A DNA stretch of 64,000 bases, taken from contig OX439004.1 in the NCBI GenBank assembly GCA_949316495.1, forward strand, positions 43,386,447-43,450,446, in the 5' to 3' direction. A program made the translations under genes and the position numbers. The notes beneath the pieces were generated by a model. The model ran no database searches. It was not told the origin of the DNA and saw nothing but the letters and a program-made list of their open reading frames with translations. Origin of the DNA: Amphiduros pacificus (lineage: Eukaryota > Annelida > Polychaeta > Phyllodocida > Hesionidae). Shown piece after piece: positions 23,985 through 35,813 of this stretch (positions are counted from its first letter, which is position 1; every line of letters begins with the position of its first letter).

Positions 23985-24275
23985 CCACAGCATCAACTCC
24001 TCTGTGATGGTCCAAAGGTCGTGAGTTCAATTCCAACCATGCTAAGATTGGGATCATATTATTATTTCTCATATGAGTTCCATTCCTGAAGGGTTAACCT
24101 GTTATCTTTGTAATCATCAGGTAGGTTGTTATGTCAAGGACCTGCAGCATAACAATTCGGTAAGGCATTGTCTGCTTCAAGTAGGTCTCATCCGGCAATG
24201 TCTGAAATGATGTTGAAAGTAATGTAAAACCCCAAACAAAACAAAAACAAACAAAAACAAAAACAAAACAAAATA
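23985..24275 (+). mobile_element. CAAA-tailed tRNA-SINE, diverged and 5'-truncated
   Basis: It starts inside the tRNA-like head, with box B reading GAGTTCAATTCC. It continues through the body and ends in a long CAAAA/CAAAC-rich tail. More diverged than the other copies. Confidence 0.88.
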
Positions 24276-26281
24276 CACATTAAGCGACAATGTACAATGG
24301 CAATGTTCTAGATATCTTCTCTATTATCCGTTACACAATATTCATGTTTCGAAATATGAGCTTCTTGTCTTGTGATTGTCATCCTGATCATAATTAGTAC
24401 TCTTGTGTTCACATTTCAGGCCAAATCGTCAAAACGAAATGTTGCATATGAAAACCACATTGCTTCCGCAAGATGAACTTGCAAAATGTGAACTCAAAAT
24501 TGTAAATACCACTGTTCAAAATATCAAATAATTTGTTACAGAACTTTTCCACAGGGTAATATTCATAATAACAGCACAGACGTAACCAATTTAAACATTA
24601 ATAATTCATGCAAGTAAGACCCCATTCACTCTTCATAAAGAGGGTGGGCATTGAGAAATGGGTCACCAGCTGTGAGAGATTATATTGTTCAGAAAAAAGA
24701 ACAGTAATATATGAATAACTCTGGATATTAAATGGCTTCTTTTTTAGACTGAAATGATGCTTATTAATATCTATCCTAAACTAGGCCATTTATCGTGATG
24801 AATAGACAAAATTCAAACAAATATATTAAATACACGTAATTGTATCTCATAATTTCATCTCACAAATCATTAAATTTCTTTTTGATCTCAAACCCAAAAG
24901 CTAACAATATACGCTTTTTGCCTTAAATCATAGAAAGGGAGATGACATTTGAGATTGTAGTATTGTTTTGAAGGAGAGATAACAAGTCGGTGAAGACGCG
25001 TCTCCATCACGGTGACATTGAATTCACCACCTCCTGGATCGGTAAGAAATCGCATCTGGAGCAACTTTGTGCCTCAAAATATTTTTACCACCACCCTCTG
25101 ATTCCAATATTTCTAACACTTAGTATATATCAAACATACAGATTTACATCGTCAATTTGTTTTGAGGCTGTTACTATTTTTTGATGTGCAAAACAAATAT
25201 TTTTTTAATAAAGGTTGTTTTTTAAAATAAAAACATTGGAAAATATGAAAATATATAACTATAGGTATTTTAAAGCAGTAAAGGTTCAATTAGAATTACC
25301 TTAACATTCATGTCTTTCAAATGTTGTCCATAATTAAAATACATTTAAACTTTTACATTAACCATAAATCTAGCTGCATTGAGGGGTACATGTGAAGAAA
25401 TAAAACCGAATTCTGATTTCGGATTTTCTGATTTTGTTAAATGTATGAATCCCTCATCAAACAACAGTTGAAAGACATGATTGATAAGGTAATATTAATT
25501 GAACATGTTCTGCTCTAAATTACCTATATTTATATTTTTATAATACATGCCACTTCACTTTTCATGCCTTTCATCGTATGATTGATTATTTGTGTGCTAC
25601 AAAACAGACTGGTTCAATTAATTTTCTGCTTCGTCATACTCTTATGAAATGAAATCCAGCTTTCTTGCAGTAGAAGTATATTCTACATGTTGAAGGTATG
25701 CATGACGAACGCCTCAACTTACATGCATATCAGGTATAGCGGAGAGGACCATCTTATGAAGCACACATGAACATATGAACAGGTTTCGATTTACAATCTT
25801 AATTCTGGAAATTGCATCGGTTTCACAGTTTCAAGAATATTACCATAATGGTTACAAAATGTCAATTATCGTCTATATCGCACAAGGGTACATGTAGATT
25901 TGTAAACATTCTTTTTCATCAATTTGTCATGAATTGATTTGATTCATAAAAGGTCATTATGTGCTTTTGCTGACATGATTGTATTGGTCAGGTGGATAAT
26001 GAAAATAATGAACATAAAATAAAAACAAAAAATAAAATGACAATAAAAACGATGTGGTTTCCTTAATGTCACTGTCCATATTATGTACATTCTGGAATTG
26101 ATCAAACACGATGCCTTACCGTTTGTAATGCACACCCACACACCCTCACACCCACACACACTCACACACATACATACACGCGCGATAGGCTGTTAAACCG
26201 GGTGAATACATCGATATGTATTGTGTGAAATGAGTGGGTGCACTTGGCGTCTTCAATGCAGCGATCCTATGTTGATGAGCT
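24276..26281. other. Upstream region of gene A, AT-rich
   Basis: No gene is called. A possible non-coding first exon of gene A ends at 25041, with G followed by GTAAGA, after a GC-richer stretch from about 24985. This is speculative. A CA-rich patch lies at 26130-26180. Confidence 0.4.
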
Positions 26282-26312
26282 TATATAAGGGATTTTGAAG
26301 TTTTTCTGTTCA
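26282..26312 (+). promoter_or_regulatory. Candidate TATA box and initiator of gene A
   Basis: TATATAAG at 26282-26289 lies 30 bp before a pyrimidine-rich TTCACTT whose A (26312) would suit an initiator. This would leave a 24-nt leader before the ATG at 26337. A competing reading is that TTTTTCTGTTCACTTGCAG, ending at 26319, is a splice acceptor with transcription starting upstream. Gene B has such an acceptor just before its ATG. Confidence 0.45.
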
Positions 26313-26336
26313 CTTGCAGTTGGTGGTGTCGGCGGC

Positions 26337-27884
26337 ATGCGAGGAGAAGCGTACGTAGTCGTGCTGGTGTTTGGGGCACTGCAGGCGATATTACTGGTGA
26401 TAGAGGCTCGGCCGGCGAGTAGTTACCAGCCTCATCTGGACCCAACTCAGATCCAATCCTCGCTGCTCAAACGGCACACTATGATCCAAGCCGTCAACAG
26501 ACTTCACACCATAGAACATAGCATACGTCAAAGTAAGTGCAACCCAACAAAGTCTATATAAACTATATATATATATATATGAAAGTTACTAATATCTTCT
26601 GAGAGTATTCATTTACAGCTGCATATCTCACAGTCTGTGGTGGTTGACTTACAGCTGTATAAAATACAAAACTGTATCCTCTTAACCACGTACCGTAAAA
26701 TCGACAAGAAAGAATTATAATAAAATCAAAGCAACACATCAAAATGTTTTATAGAGTTAAGCTGTCTTTATAAGCAATATATTTATGACATTAATATGTT
26801 AAACATGATCATCAAGACACCATTCAACTACATTTCAAAATATCTTAGTGTGATATGTGATGAGCAAAAGAAAATATGATAAAGAAACAGAAAAATGTTA
26901 TGAATGATGATTGCATCATGATGCTGAATGATGATTGCATCATGATGCTGAATGATGATTGCATCATGATGCTGAATGATGATTGCATCATGATGCTGAA
27001 TGATGATTGCATCATGATGCTGAATGATGATTGCATCATGATGCTGAATGATGATTGCATCATGATGCTGAATGATGATTGCATCATGATGCTGAGAAGC
27101 AGTTCATTACCTCAGTTACCCACAGATTAAAATATAAAATCATGAAAAATGAAATGCATGACAATGCAACTAATGATAGATTAATAAGATACACACGATA
27201 CACTAACATTCATCACAATCTAATATTCGAAACAAATTTGGATCTTTAACAAAAAGCGTGAAGACATACCTCTTTATTAGATAAGATGCACAGATACTAC
27301 TCTGAGATATATAAATGAAGAATATTTTATCATTGTATGATTTATTTCATTTTTGACACAATTCCTTAGATTACATCATTTCTCAATAAAGAAAATACAG
27401 CATGTAAGGATTAATTGTCGTCCAGACAAACACCAAAGTATATCATTACAGATAATGTATTTGAAAGTATTCGCAATATTGGCTAGAACCTGCAATGTGT
27501 TCATATTACATCATTCTGAAAGCCAATCTTAACAGGCGCATAATTGATCAAGTGTTGTACGTTGCAACACCTTATCTGAAACTTATAAATGCATAAACCT
27601 TTTCCATTTGATTTAATAGTCAATATCTATTACATGACATACAACCATTAATTTGTTTACTTTTCTTCCTTCCAGGTAATTTGTTTTCAAGTTCACCAAA
27701 TAGAGACAGTGACAAAATGAGCAGATCCAAGAAAGGATCAGTGTCATGGCTACTAGCTACCGCAATACGCATGTGCAAGAAGTATCCTGCTCATTGTTTA
27801 AGGGGACAGAGAGCGGTGGGCGTGAACGCTGACCAGAGTTTGCAACACAAGATTCACAATCAACAGGCACATCCCAATCCTTAA
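26337..27884 (+). CDS. Gene A: secreted prohormone-like protein, two exons
   Basis: Coding exons are 26337-26532 (donor A|GTAAGT) and 27676-27884 (acceptor TTCCTTCCAG). They join in phase 1 to give 134 residues. Residues 1-24 form a signal peptide (hydrophobic YVVVLVFGALQAILLVIEA). The secreted part has Lys-Arg at 45-46, then a helix-like HTMIQAVNRLHTIEHSIRQ. A second basic site (SKK, 83-85) is followed by GSVSWLLATAIRMC, with Cys99 and Cys106 six residues apart and LRG after the second. An Arg-Gly-Gln-Arg site follows at 108-111, then a polar tail. These features suit a neuropeptide or hormone precursor secreted through the regulated pathway. The family is not recognised. Gene B shares the motif, intron phase and exon plan. 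The intron holds a 24-bp minisatellite. Confidence 0.72.
26905..27094. repeat. 24-bp minisatellite in gene A intron, eight copies
   Basis: The unit contains the perfect 12-bp palindrome GCATCATGATGC; the first is at 26913-26924 and the eighth at 27081-27092. Each unit also carries ATTGCATCA (minus strand TGATGCAAT), which equals the known C/EBP-ATF composite element. It lies wholly inside the intron, so the LNDDCIMM-repeat frame through it is not coding. Confidence 0.95.
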
Positions 27885-28454
27885 TGTGTGTCAAGAACCT
27901 GTGACAATTCTTTTATTGATGTTTCCTTCGCTAAAAATCAGGCAACCTTTTCACACGTCACTTTCAAGACAACACTGCAGGTCGTTACAAAGTGACACCT
28001 CCAGAAATGAATCATCTCTCACAACGAGGCTCTTAGATCACGTGACACCAAGGCGACCTTCTGGCTGCCGGAACTGGGACATTTCACAGCAAGATAACAA
28101 AAAATGGTAGAATGATCTGTGGATGACCATCTTTTGGATGTGGACATGGCACTAACTTATCCTTTCGAATGAGCAAAACTCTGGAACAAATTCTCCTATT
28201 TATAAAACAGGAAGTGTCTCCTTTATTTATGAAGTCCATGTGAAGTACATATAACTAAATCTACGGACAATAGAAAGCATAATTATAAACAAAATACAAT
28301 GAGCAACCAACAATAATGGACTATTGTATGGCAAAATTGTCAATAGTTTAAACATCTTTTTATTTTTATTATCACTTGACTGAATCTTTTCCCATGACAC
28401 TTAAACTAAAGACCTTGATATGGAAAATGCAATTATGCATATATTAAATACGCT

Positions 28455-28460
28455 AATAAA
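28455..28460 (+). terminator. Candidate poly(A) signal of gene A
   Basis: First AATAAA after the gene A stop, 571 bp downstream. Another lies near 28655. No cleavage site can be seen from sequence alone. Confidence 0.4.
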
Positions 28461-29088
28461 GTAAAAACACAATTAAATGTGAAAATCAACATCCCATCTG
28501 AAATGGATCATTTTGTTTTCTGGTAACATACATACATTAAGTGATATGATATAAATGTCATAAAATCCAACTGTGCTGCTAAATGTGTTTAAATGCATAA
28601 TATTATTTTACATTCAGGATTGTGATGTTGAATGTGCTCAAATTGTAGAAGTGTAAATAAAGAACAAGCATCCAAGTGTTTTCTTATGAGATTGCCTCCT
28701 CTCTGTGTTTTAAAGTGCAGGTTCCTGAATAAAGCCATATATATCTTTGTTGATGTAGTCGAGATAAGATACATCTCAGACAGCATCAATCCCCCACCTG
28801 GGAGCCTCATAGTCACATTGAAAGAACCGTTCCAAAACTTAAATAAACTCAAAGTACTTTTTTACTTTTCTAAATATTTACCTTTAGAGCAGTTTGTATT
28901 AAAAGTGTGATTTCTGCAATCCTCCCGCTTACTGTAACCATATGAAGGCCTAATTATGATTGAAATATTAGTACTATCAGTGTTTAGCCAAATCTTTGGC
29001 AAGCTTAATAACTCTAATTGAAATTATCATGAAACGCTTAATTTGAAAATTTAATGAATAATCATTTAACCATAATTAGTATTAGTCC

Positions 29089-29168
<80 letters not shown>

Positions 29169-30042
29169 TTAGATAGAAGCCTTCCATCGGGACTTTATGC
29201 CCTACATCTTTCAACTACGTATTGTAAATCTGTGCCTGGGTATGTTGTCATGTCAAGGAATTGCGACATGAACTCCAAACACAAAATCATACAAAAAGAA
29301 CGATATCTTCTCACCAACCAGGAAATCTACAAATCCCTCACACAAGTACCAAGTTCTGAATACACATCACCATTTTATTTTATTCCCCTGGAAAAAAATA
29401 TTGTACCCCAAATCAAAGTCAGTCATTCGTTCAATAAATGTTATGGAGTTTTCATGCGAAGTATTCCTTCTGTTTAGAAAATAGCTTACCATTCTGGATT
29501 ATTTGAACCACGAACCCTAACCCGACACTAAAGTTGTGTATTATTTCAAGATATTTTGCCTCCTTCCAATAATCACCTTTCGTGAGTGGTTAGCGTTAAC
29601 TCTGGCAATTCTATAGTCCACACAATGCCCTACTTTAATAATTATGGGAAGTACTACTCATTCTTTCAAAAATATTTGAAACGAAACTACTCAAATGCGT
29701 TACTTCCAGATATCATGCTAATCAAATGCATAATTTCTAAATATATTTCTTATGGGTCAAAATCTAGCATTGTCTGTTTTCTATTTAGAAGTTATGCTTG
29801 GTTTGATAGGTTCATGGAATTTATTGTCTTATTTATCATTTAGATGTAATGCATTTTGTCTTGAATGGATATTTTGGAAATTTTAGAAACCTTTAATAGG
29901 TACCTATAATTCGAAATTACTTTAATTCGTGCAGAGTGATGATTAGAAATCGTCATTGTATATACGTGTTATAATTACAAGCTTTACCACTATTGAATAT
30001 GAATTTGGTTGTTAAGATAGCATGTTGAGTCAATCAAATGAT
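28461..30042. other. Intergenic with (AT)n and SINE scrap
   Basis: (AT)n at 29090-29165. At 29229-29272 a short piece of the CAAA-SINE body survives (TTGTCATGTCAAGGA). No gene is supported. Confidence 0.6.
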
Positions 30043-30290
30043 CCAAAGGATATAACAAATCAACTGACTCAGAGGATACAACAAATCAACTGACCCAAAG
30101 GATACAACAAATCAACTGACTCAGAGGATACAACAAATCAACTGACTCAGAGGATACAACAAATCAACTGACCCAAAGGATACAACAAATCAACTGACTC
30201 AGAGGATACAACAAATCAACTGACCCAAAGGATACAACAAATCAACTGACCCAGAGATATAACAAATCAACTGACCCAGAGGATATAGAC
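30043..30290 (+). repeat. 26-bp minisatellite, about 9.5 copies
   Basis: Units GGATACAACAAATCAACTGA plus CTCAGA or CCCAAA repeat in mixed order. The two variants intermingle, which suggests repeated local conversion or slippage. Confidence 0.93.
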
Positions 30291-31698
30291 AATTTGGAAG
30301 ATCCTGATGAACTGAAAAATGAGTCTTGGGATTGTTATTGTCAATTGAAAATAAGTCAAATAAATCTTTCTTAATTATCTATGCACGAATATAATCTGTG
30401 ATTTATGCGTTTTAATATCATCATACTACACGCTTTTGATTCCTTGGGTAAAAAGAAATAATTCCACCATCACGTTTGGGTTCGTAACATGAGGCGTCTT
30501 TTGATTTTGACAAAAAAATCTGCAAAACATTGGAGAAGAGAAGATCTCATTTCCCAGCACGTGTGTGAGTAGGTGAGGAAACATATATACATTGCCAGCA
30601 CGTTTTAATCTGCCCTTAATTAAATGGGTGCTATGGTCAATTAGAATCTATCGAATTGGCATGATTACTTAATGTGACAGTGCACTTCAGGTCAGCTAGA
30701 AATATCCCAATGACTCACGGAAACGACTAGTTCTGCCGGCCATCTGACATCATGTCTGATATATGTTATTTACACATGTCATCCAAAAATAATTAAGATA
30801 TCAGATGAACACAAACATAATTGAATTCAAAATTGGAAATCTCTTACTTCAAAGTCAGATTCAAAATTCACAATATTTACAGTGTTGAATAAACTGTTTG
30901 AACAATGGAAGTTAAATGATGTGCTTTAATTGTTATTGGGAGATTCTCAAATTTGATAATATACCTGCAATACAAGTTCACTTCTTCAGTTTTAATATAT
31001 GTGATCCGCCAGCGTCTCTTGTGTCAAATACAATGCACGCTGGGATAGGTTTGTAGATATGACAGATACCATTCCGTATGTTGTAAAGGGAATGCATTAA
31101 TATTTTGGCAACCAATGCAAGACATAGTTTATCATGCATGACATAGTTTATCATGCATGACATATTTTATCACACCAGGTGGCAGCAGATCCCGTTTGAG
31201 CAATGAGCAATTCTTTGAATTTCGAGTAACGTAAATATAAACATAATTTTTATGAAGAAAAACAAGAATGCCCCCCCCCAAATAAAGTGTATAAGTTTAA
31301 TGACTTCTTCCTTGTAAAGATTGAGAAAATTCGTAGGGAAATGACCAATGTTCTTCATACCACTGTTTCTCCACCAGAAGGCTTAGTGAACAATCGCGAC
31401 GCTAGATAGGGTAGGATTTGGGCGTAAATTAATGTGTTTAGCAACTAGGCATAACATGTGTGAGGGGGAGAAATGAAGTGACGAAACAATAGAACAATGG
31501 GAAGATATAAGATCAGGGAACACATGACCAAGATCAGGTAGTATCAGTGGGGTACTTGACCTAAAGCAGAATGGACCCCCTCAAGGTTAAATGATCACAT
31601 ATGCAAATGCAGTTAAATAATATTGTCTTAAATGTCCCGACCTTCACCTTGTTCATTTGTGGGTAGCGAGATCGGTAACTTTTTCCCAGATTAAGAAA

Positions 31699-31699
<1 letters not shown>
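30291..31699. other. Intergenic, small repeats
   Basis: 30975-31125 shares a short block with 13190-13250. GACATAGTTTATCATGCAT is repeated nearly three times at 31120-31172. No gene is supported. Confidence 0.55.

Positions 31700-31758
<59 letters not shown>
31700..31758. repeat. (AT)n microsatellite
   Basis: 59 bp of AT dinucleotide. Confidence 0.95.
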
Positions 31759-31763
<5 letters not shown>

Positions 31764-31889
31764 CCCACAGGGTGGGGAGACTTCACAGATTGCACTCTAC
31801 TCATTCCACCAGATTACACCACACTACAGCAGAGCAGGCGTGAGGAAATATGTAATCTGGGTGCAAGGCTGACTGGCTGGGCCCAGTAA

Positions 31890-32720
31890 AGAAGGAATGG
31901 AAACGCAAGATAAAATCTTTATGGAATATATTACTGTGAATATAACTTTGACTAGTTCCCCGACAAGGCCCTGTAGCAGGACTTTACAATCTGACGACAT
32001 TCTCAAGCTAATCGAGAGGGCAGCAAAGAAGTCATGTCAGTTTGGGATTATTGCTCCACTCTTAATAAAGAAGCTGGACCTAGAGTTGATTAAGAGCCAA
32101 AATTGACTAACTGAAAAGTTCCAATGTGCAATAGCACAGAGGGACCTGGATAACAGGTAGTCATACTACTGCTTCTTGTCCTTTCAGCATCACTTGACAC
32201 AATAGATCATCAGATACGCTTAACAGACTTCAAATGAAATGTAAAGTCATAGCTATAGGTCATACAATAAAATGCATGAGGTCATACCTAGTGGACAGGA
32301 AACAATGTGTCAATGATGAAAAACAGAGGTCCTAACTTCAGTCGATTAAGCATAAGAAATATTGCCACAAACAGACAAATCTGCAGAGACACTAACTAAT
32401 GCCTTTGTCACCTCTGCTCTTGACTCTAGCAATGACCTCCTTGCGGGTCTCACTGCGACAGACATTTAAACACTACAATACCTGACAAAAGCTGAGGAAC
32501 TTTGCAGCACCTGTAGTGGGAAAGGTAAAAATAACATATCTGAAAACCTGAAGGAACTACATTGTGCTAGGATAGAATATACGAGAGTATTTTCAGCTTT
32601 AAGACTCTGGAATACCCTTCATAATGACATAAGGAGTCATTGTCGTCAAAACTGGACTGGACCTATTCAGGAAGAATTTCCTGGACGAAGTGCTATGAAC
32701 AGACATTGTCTAGTACTTAG
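31890..32720 (+). mobile_element. Very degraded CR1/L2-type LINE fragment
   Basis: Short blocks correspond in order to the nearly full LINE at 35.8-41.0 kb. RAAKKSC and LDLELIKS lie before the RT; LDTIDH-like text follows near 32195. SYLVDRKQCVND-like text follows near 32285. A TNAFVTSALDSSNDLLAGL remnant of the C-terminal region is near 32395-32455 and an ELHCARIEY block near 32550. It contains many internal deletions and stops. It belongs to the same broad family as LINE 2 but is far older. Confidence 0.75.
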
Positions 32721-33179
32721 CGCAATATATATTTTATGATCATGATCGTTATTATCAAAGATTGGTAGAAAAATATTGAGAATGGCAAACTTGAGGAAAT
32801 AATTAATTGAATGCACAAAAATGCTCGAATGGTCAAACTTTTAAACCTTGAAAAAAAATCAATTTTAGAGGGGAAAAGAAATTTCACCACGAATTGCTCG
32901 GCACTACAATCTACCTAAATCATGTTTCAGGTAGCCCGTTTTGAAGTATCATTAACAAATACAATTTTCAACCTAACTTTTAGGGCAACATACATCCTGA
33001 GAGCAATAATAAATGTTATATTGCTGTCAGATAAAATCTATTGCAACATGTTTTTTTTCTTTTTTCTTTACAAGGCGTTCAGCTTGACATGTTAACTTCT
33101 TGAACAATCATAGCTATTTATTGATAATTGTTAGCTCCCGATGCCTGAATGGAGTAGGAGCTATAGTCATTACGTGTTT
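32721..33179. other. Intergenic, nothing recognised
   Basis: AT-rich sequence without shared repeats or frames of interest. Confidence 0.4.
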
Positions 33180-33375
33180 TTCCCTTAAGCCAACATATCT
33201 GACAAAAAGAGGAAGTCTCAGGTCAGGGTACCAGTGGTAAAGATTAAAACTATGAACTGGTGTCCTGCTGAAAATAATTGTTTGCTGAGATTAGTACTCA
33301 GATTAGTCGGGTGTGTGGTCACTTTCACATGTCAAACATAGTGGACAAATCACTGCACACACATCTGAATATTAT
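33180..33375 (+). repeat. Interspersed repeat family Y, copy 2
   Basis: Same orientation and order of blocks as 19985-20172. Confidence 0.85.
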
Positions 33376-34200
33376 TACTACACATATTTATTTATGTTGC
33401 GGTTTTATTTGACAATTAAAATAATGATTGCAATATTTGAATTTATTTAAAATATAGAAATTCTAATTCTTTGTCGTTAATAGTGTTTAAACAACTGTGA
33501 AACTAGAGAACTATTCTAGAGGCATTGACATCATTTCCAAGAGGTGATCTTTGCACATATGAGTACATGCATTGTTGGCTGATCTCACTGGAAAACAGAG
33601 AAATGCACATACAGGTGACATGTGACCTGTTGATTTCCATCCAATCAGTCAGTGACTGATATGGTCAAATATTGACAACTACACATTTTGATGAACTTGA
33701 ATATTATTTTGGAATGAATAATATATCTGATTGAATGTATTTAAGAATGAGCATTATTTGCAGGTATGTTTTAACGGTTGATGAATTGTTAAAACACCTT
33801 GGACAGGTACAGTCCATGTTTATTCTTAAATATGGATCTAGGCAAAATGTTGAGTGAGCAATCTTGCCATGAGAAAAGGTCAAAGCATATCATCAGACCT
33901 GTGAGACACATACAAGTGCTGAAACATTTGGAACTATTGCATTGCACTGGATATATTCATAGATGCTCAAGGTTGGCCTAAAAGTTTAAAGTCTATGATA
34001 AAATCTTGAAATTGGATCCATGTTATAATTTTTTTTGTCTGAACTAAAATAAAAGTGGAATATGAAGATTTCATATTTGTTTTCTGCATAAAGTTATTAT
34101 TTTTATATTTTCTATGTTGTCAAAAAACATATTCATCTTTATGTATATATAGAATTATTGCTCAAATATTACCCCAATATGAAGATTTATATTTGTTTAC
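33376..34200. other. Intergenic, nothing recognised
   Basis: AT-rich; no supported gene. Confidence 0.4.
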
Positions 34201-35813
34201 TGTATAAAGTCATTATGATGACCTTGATGTGCGCATGCGTCGGTAATGGTGGACCAGCTTTTTATCGGCTCCCATTTTTTGTAGTTAAATATCGTTTTAC
34301 TGGATCTGATATCATCTCATTTGAAGCATTACTGACTCCTGAGCGCACTATACACTGTCCTGTTCAAACTAGTGGCATTTTGGAGCCATTTTTACTGAAC
34401 TAAAGCAGTTTCTACTGACGACTTGGACTGACTGGTGGTGTAGTGGTCTGGCTGCATGACCTGGAGATTATACTGTTTTATGAAAACACGGATCCCGCGG
34501 CCACTCTGCTGCCTTCTGTCTTTTCAAGTTAATTATCCTACCATACGAGTCGTGGACATTCCTGCCGACTATATAATATAATATAATAGTCAATCTACAC
34601 TCTTAGTTTTTACTCGGTGCCTTCATACTACATTCTTGGTTTGAGGGCTTGTGTTTACGTAATATCTAGAAATATTGCGTAGTTTCTGACACCCAGATTT
34701 TTCTCCCTGCTACCCGGCAACTAATACACACATTCTTGTGTATACCCTGCAAATCTAAACAACATCCTACCCCCTACTTTCTTCTGATTTCGCAAGAAAT
34801 CTGTACCTCTTATATAATATTACAATCTTGACAGTTATCCTTGGTCGTGTGTCGGCACTCGTCCGCTGATATTTCTGCTACCTTCTCTCACTCCCTGCAT
34901 GTGCGGTTGTACCTGGTTTGGCTATATAACTTATTTGCTCCCATCTCATTCTATTACTTTCAATCTGTGACTCTGGACATATTATGAACTATTTTATTCC
35001 CTATCTGATATTTGATACTCTGTACAAGGTATTGATCTTATCGTGAACTATTCTCTGCTCATTTTGGGCATGGCTCACTGAAGTCACGGTACACTAAACC
35101 CACCCGTCTATCTTTAACCTGGCTTTTGTTTTTACCGAGTTCTGGCCATATTATTACATAAGAAATATTGGTCATATGACCAGCACTATAAAACTGACCC
35201 TCACAACTACTAGTAGCCCTCTTTTAACCTGAACATATCGAACACTACATATTTCCACGATCATACTGCCACGTGTATCTCTACCTGGAACGTATCGGCC
35301 ACAGGCCGTGGCGCAGTTGGTTAGGGCGCCAGCATATTAGCACCAGTTCCTCTGTGGTGATCCAAAGGTCGTGGGTTCGAACCCCGGCCGTGCCGGGATT
35401 GAACTCATGACACAATTTCCCACATGAGCTGAGGCCTGTGCCAAAGGGTTAACCCGTTGTCCTTGTAAATCTGTGACCGGGTGGGTTGTCATGTCAAGGA
35501 CCTGTGACATGACAATTCAGTGAGGCAGCACTATATCTGCTACAAGTAGGTCTTATCACGAAATAACTGAAATAATGTTGAAAGTGATGTAAAACCCCAA
35601 ACAAACAAACAAACAAACAAACAAACCTGGAACGTATCTACATACTGCTCCTCACATTTTTCAAGGTAATTTAACTCACTGAATTATCAATAAGTGGTTT
35701 TTTCTACATTTAATAAGGTTATCTGGACATATTATTAACTATTTTCATTCTTTATCCGATATTTGATACTCTGTGCTGAAATTTAGACTTTTGTTCAACA
35801 TTATTATTACAGA
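34201..35813 (+). other. Probable 5' untranslated region of LINE 2 with internal duplication
   Basis: Pyrimidine-rich, frame-poor sequence leads into LINE ORF1. A 55-bp block at 34971-35025 recurs in diverged form at 35720-35775 (CTGGACATATTAT, then ATATTTGATACTCTGT). Removing the SINE between them leaves a spacing of about 405 bp, so the leader contains a tandem repeat, as some LINE promoters do. The true 5' end of the element is not resolved; 34.2-35.0 kb is my estimate. Confidence 0.5.
35297..35624 (+). mobile_element. CAAA-tailed tRNA-SINE, young full copy in LINE 2 leader
   Basis: This is the best-preserved copy. It has box A TGGCGCAGTTGGTTAGGGCG, box B GGGTTCGAACCCC, the full body and a pure (CAAA)n tail. 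Flanks ACCTGGAACGTATC at 35283-35296 and 35625-35638 are identical, giving a perfect 14-bp target-site duplication. Box A and B indicate RNA polymerase III transcription. The element is non-autonomous and would need a LINE for mobilisation. Confidence 0.96.

Noticed and set aside
26876-27130. Repeat frames LNDDCIMM (plus) and MMQSSFSI (minus)
   Set aside because: They lie inside the gene A intron and follow the 24-bp repeat.
35297-35390. Genuine tRNA gene at the SINE head (also at 20205, 15761 and 11789)
   Set aside because: Box A and B are present, but the sequence continues into a conserved SINE body and CAAA tail with flank duplications.
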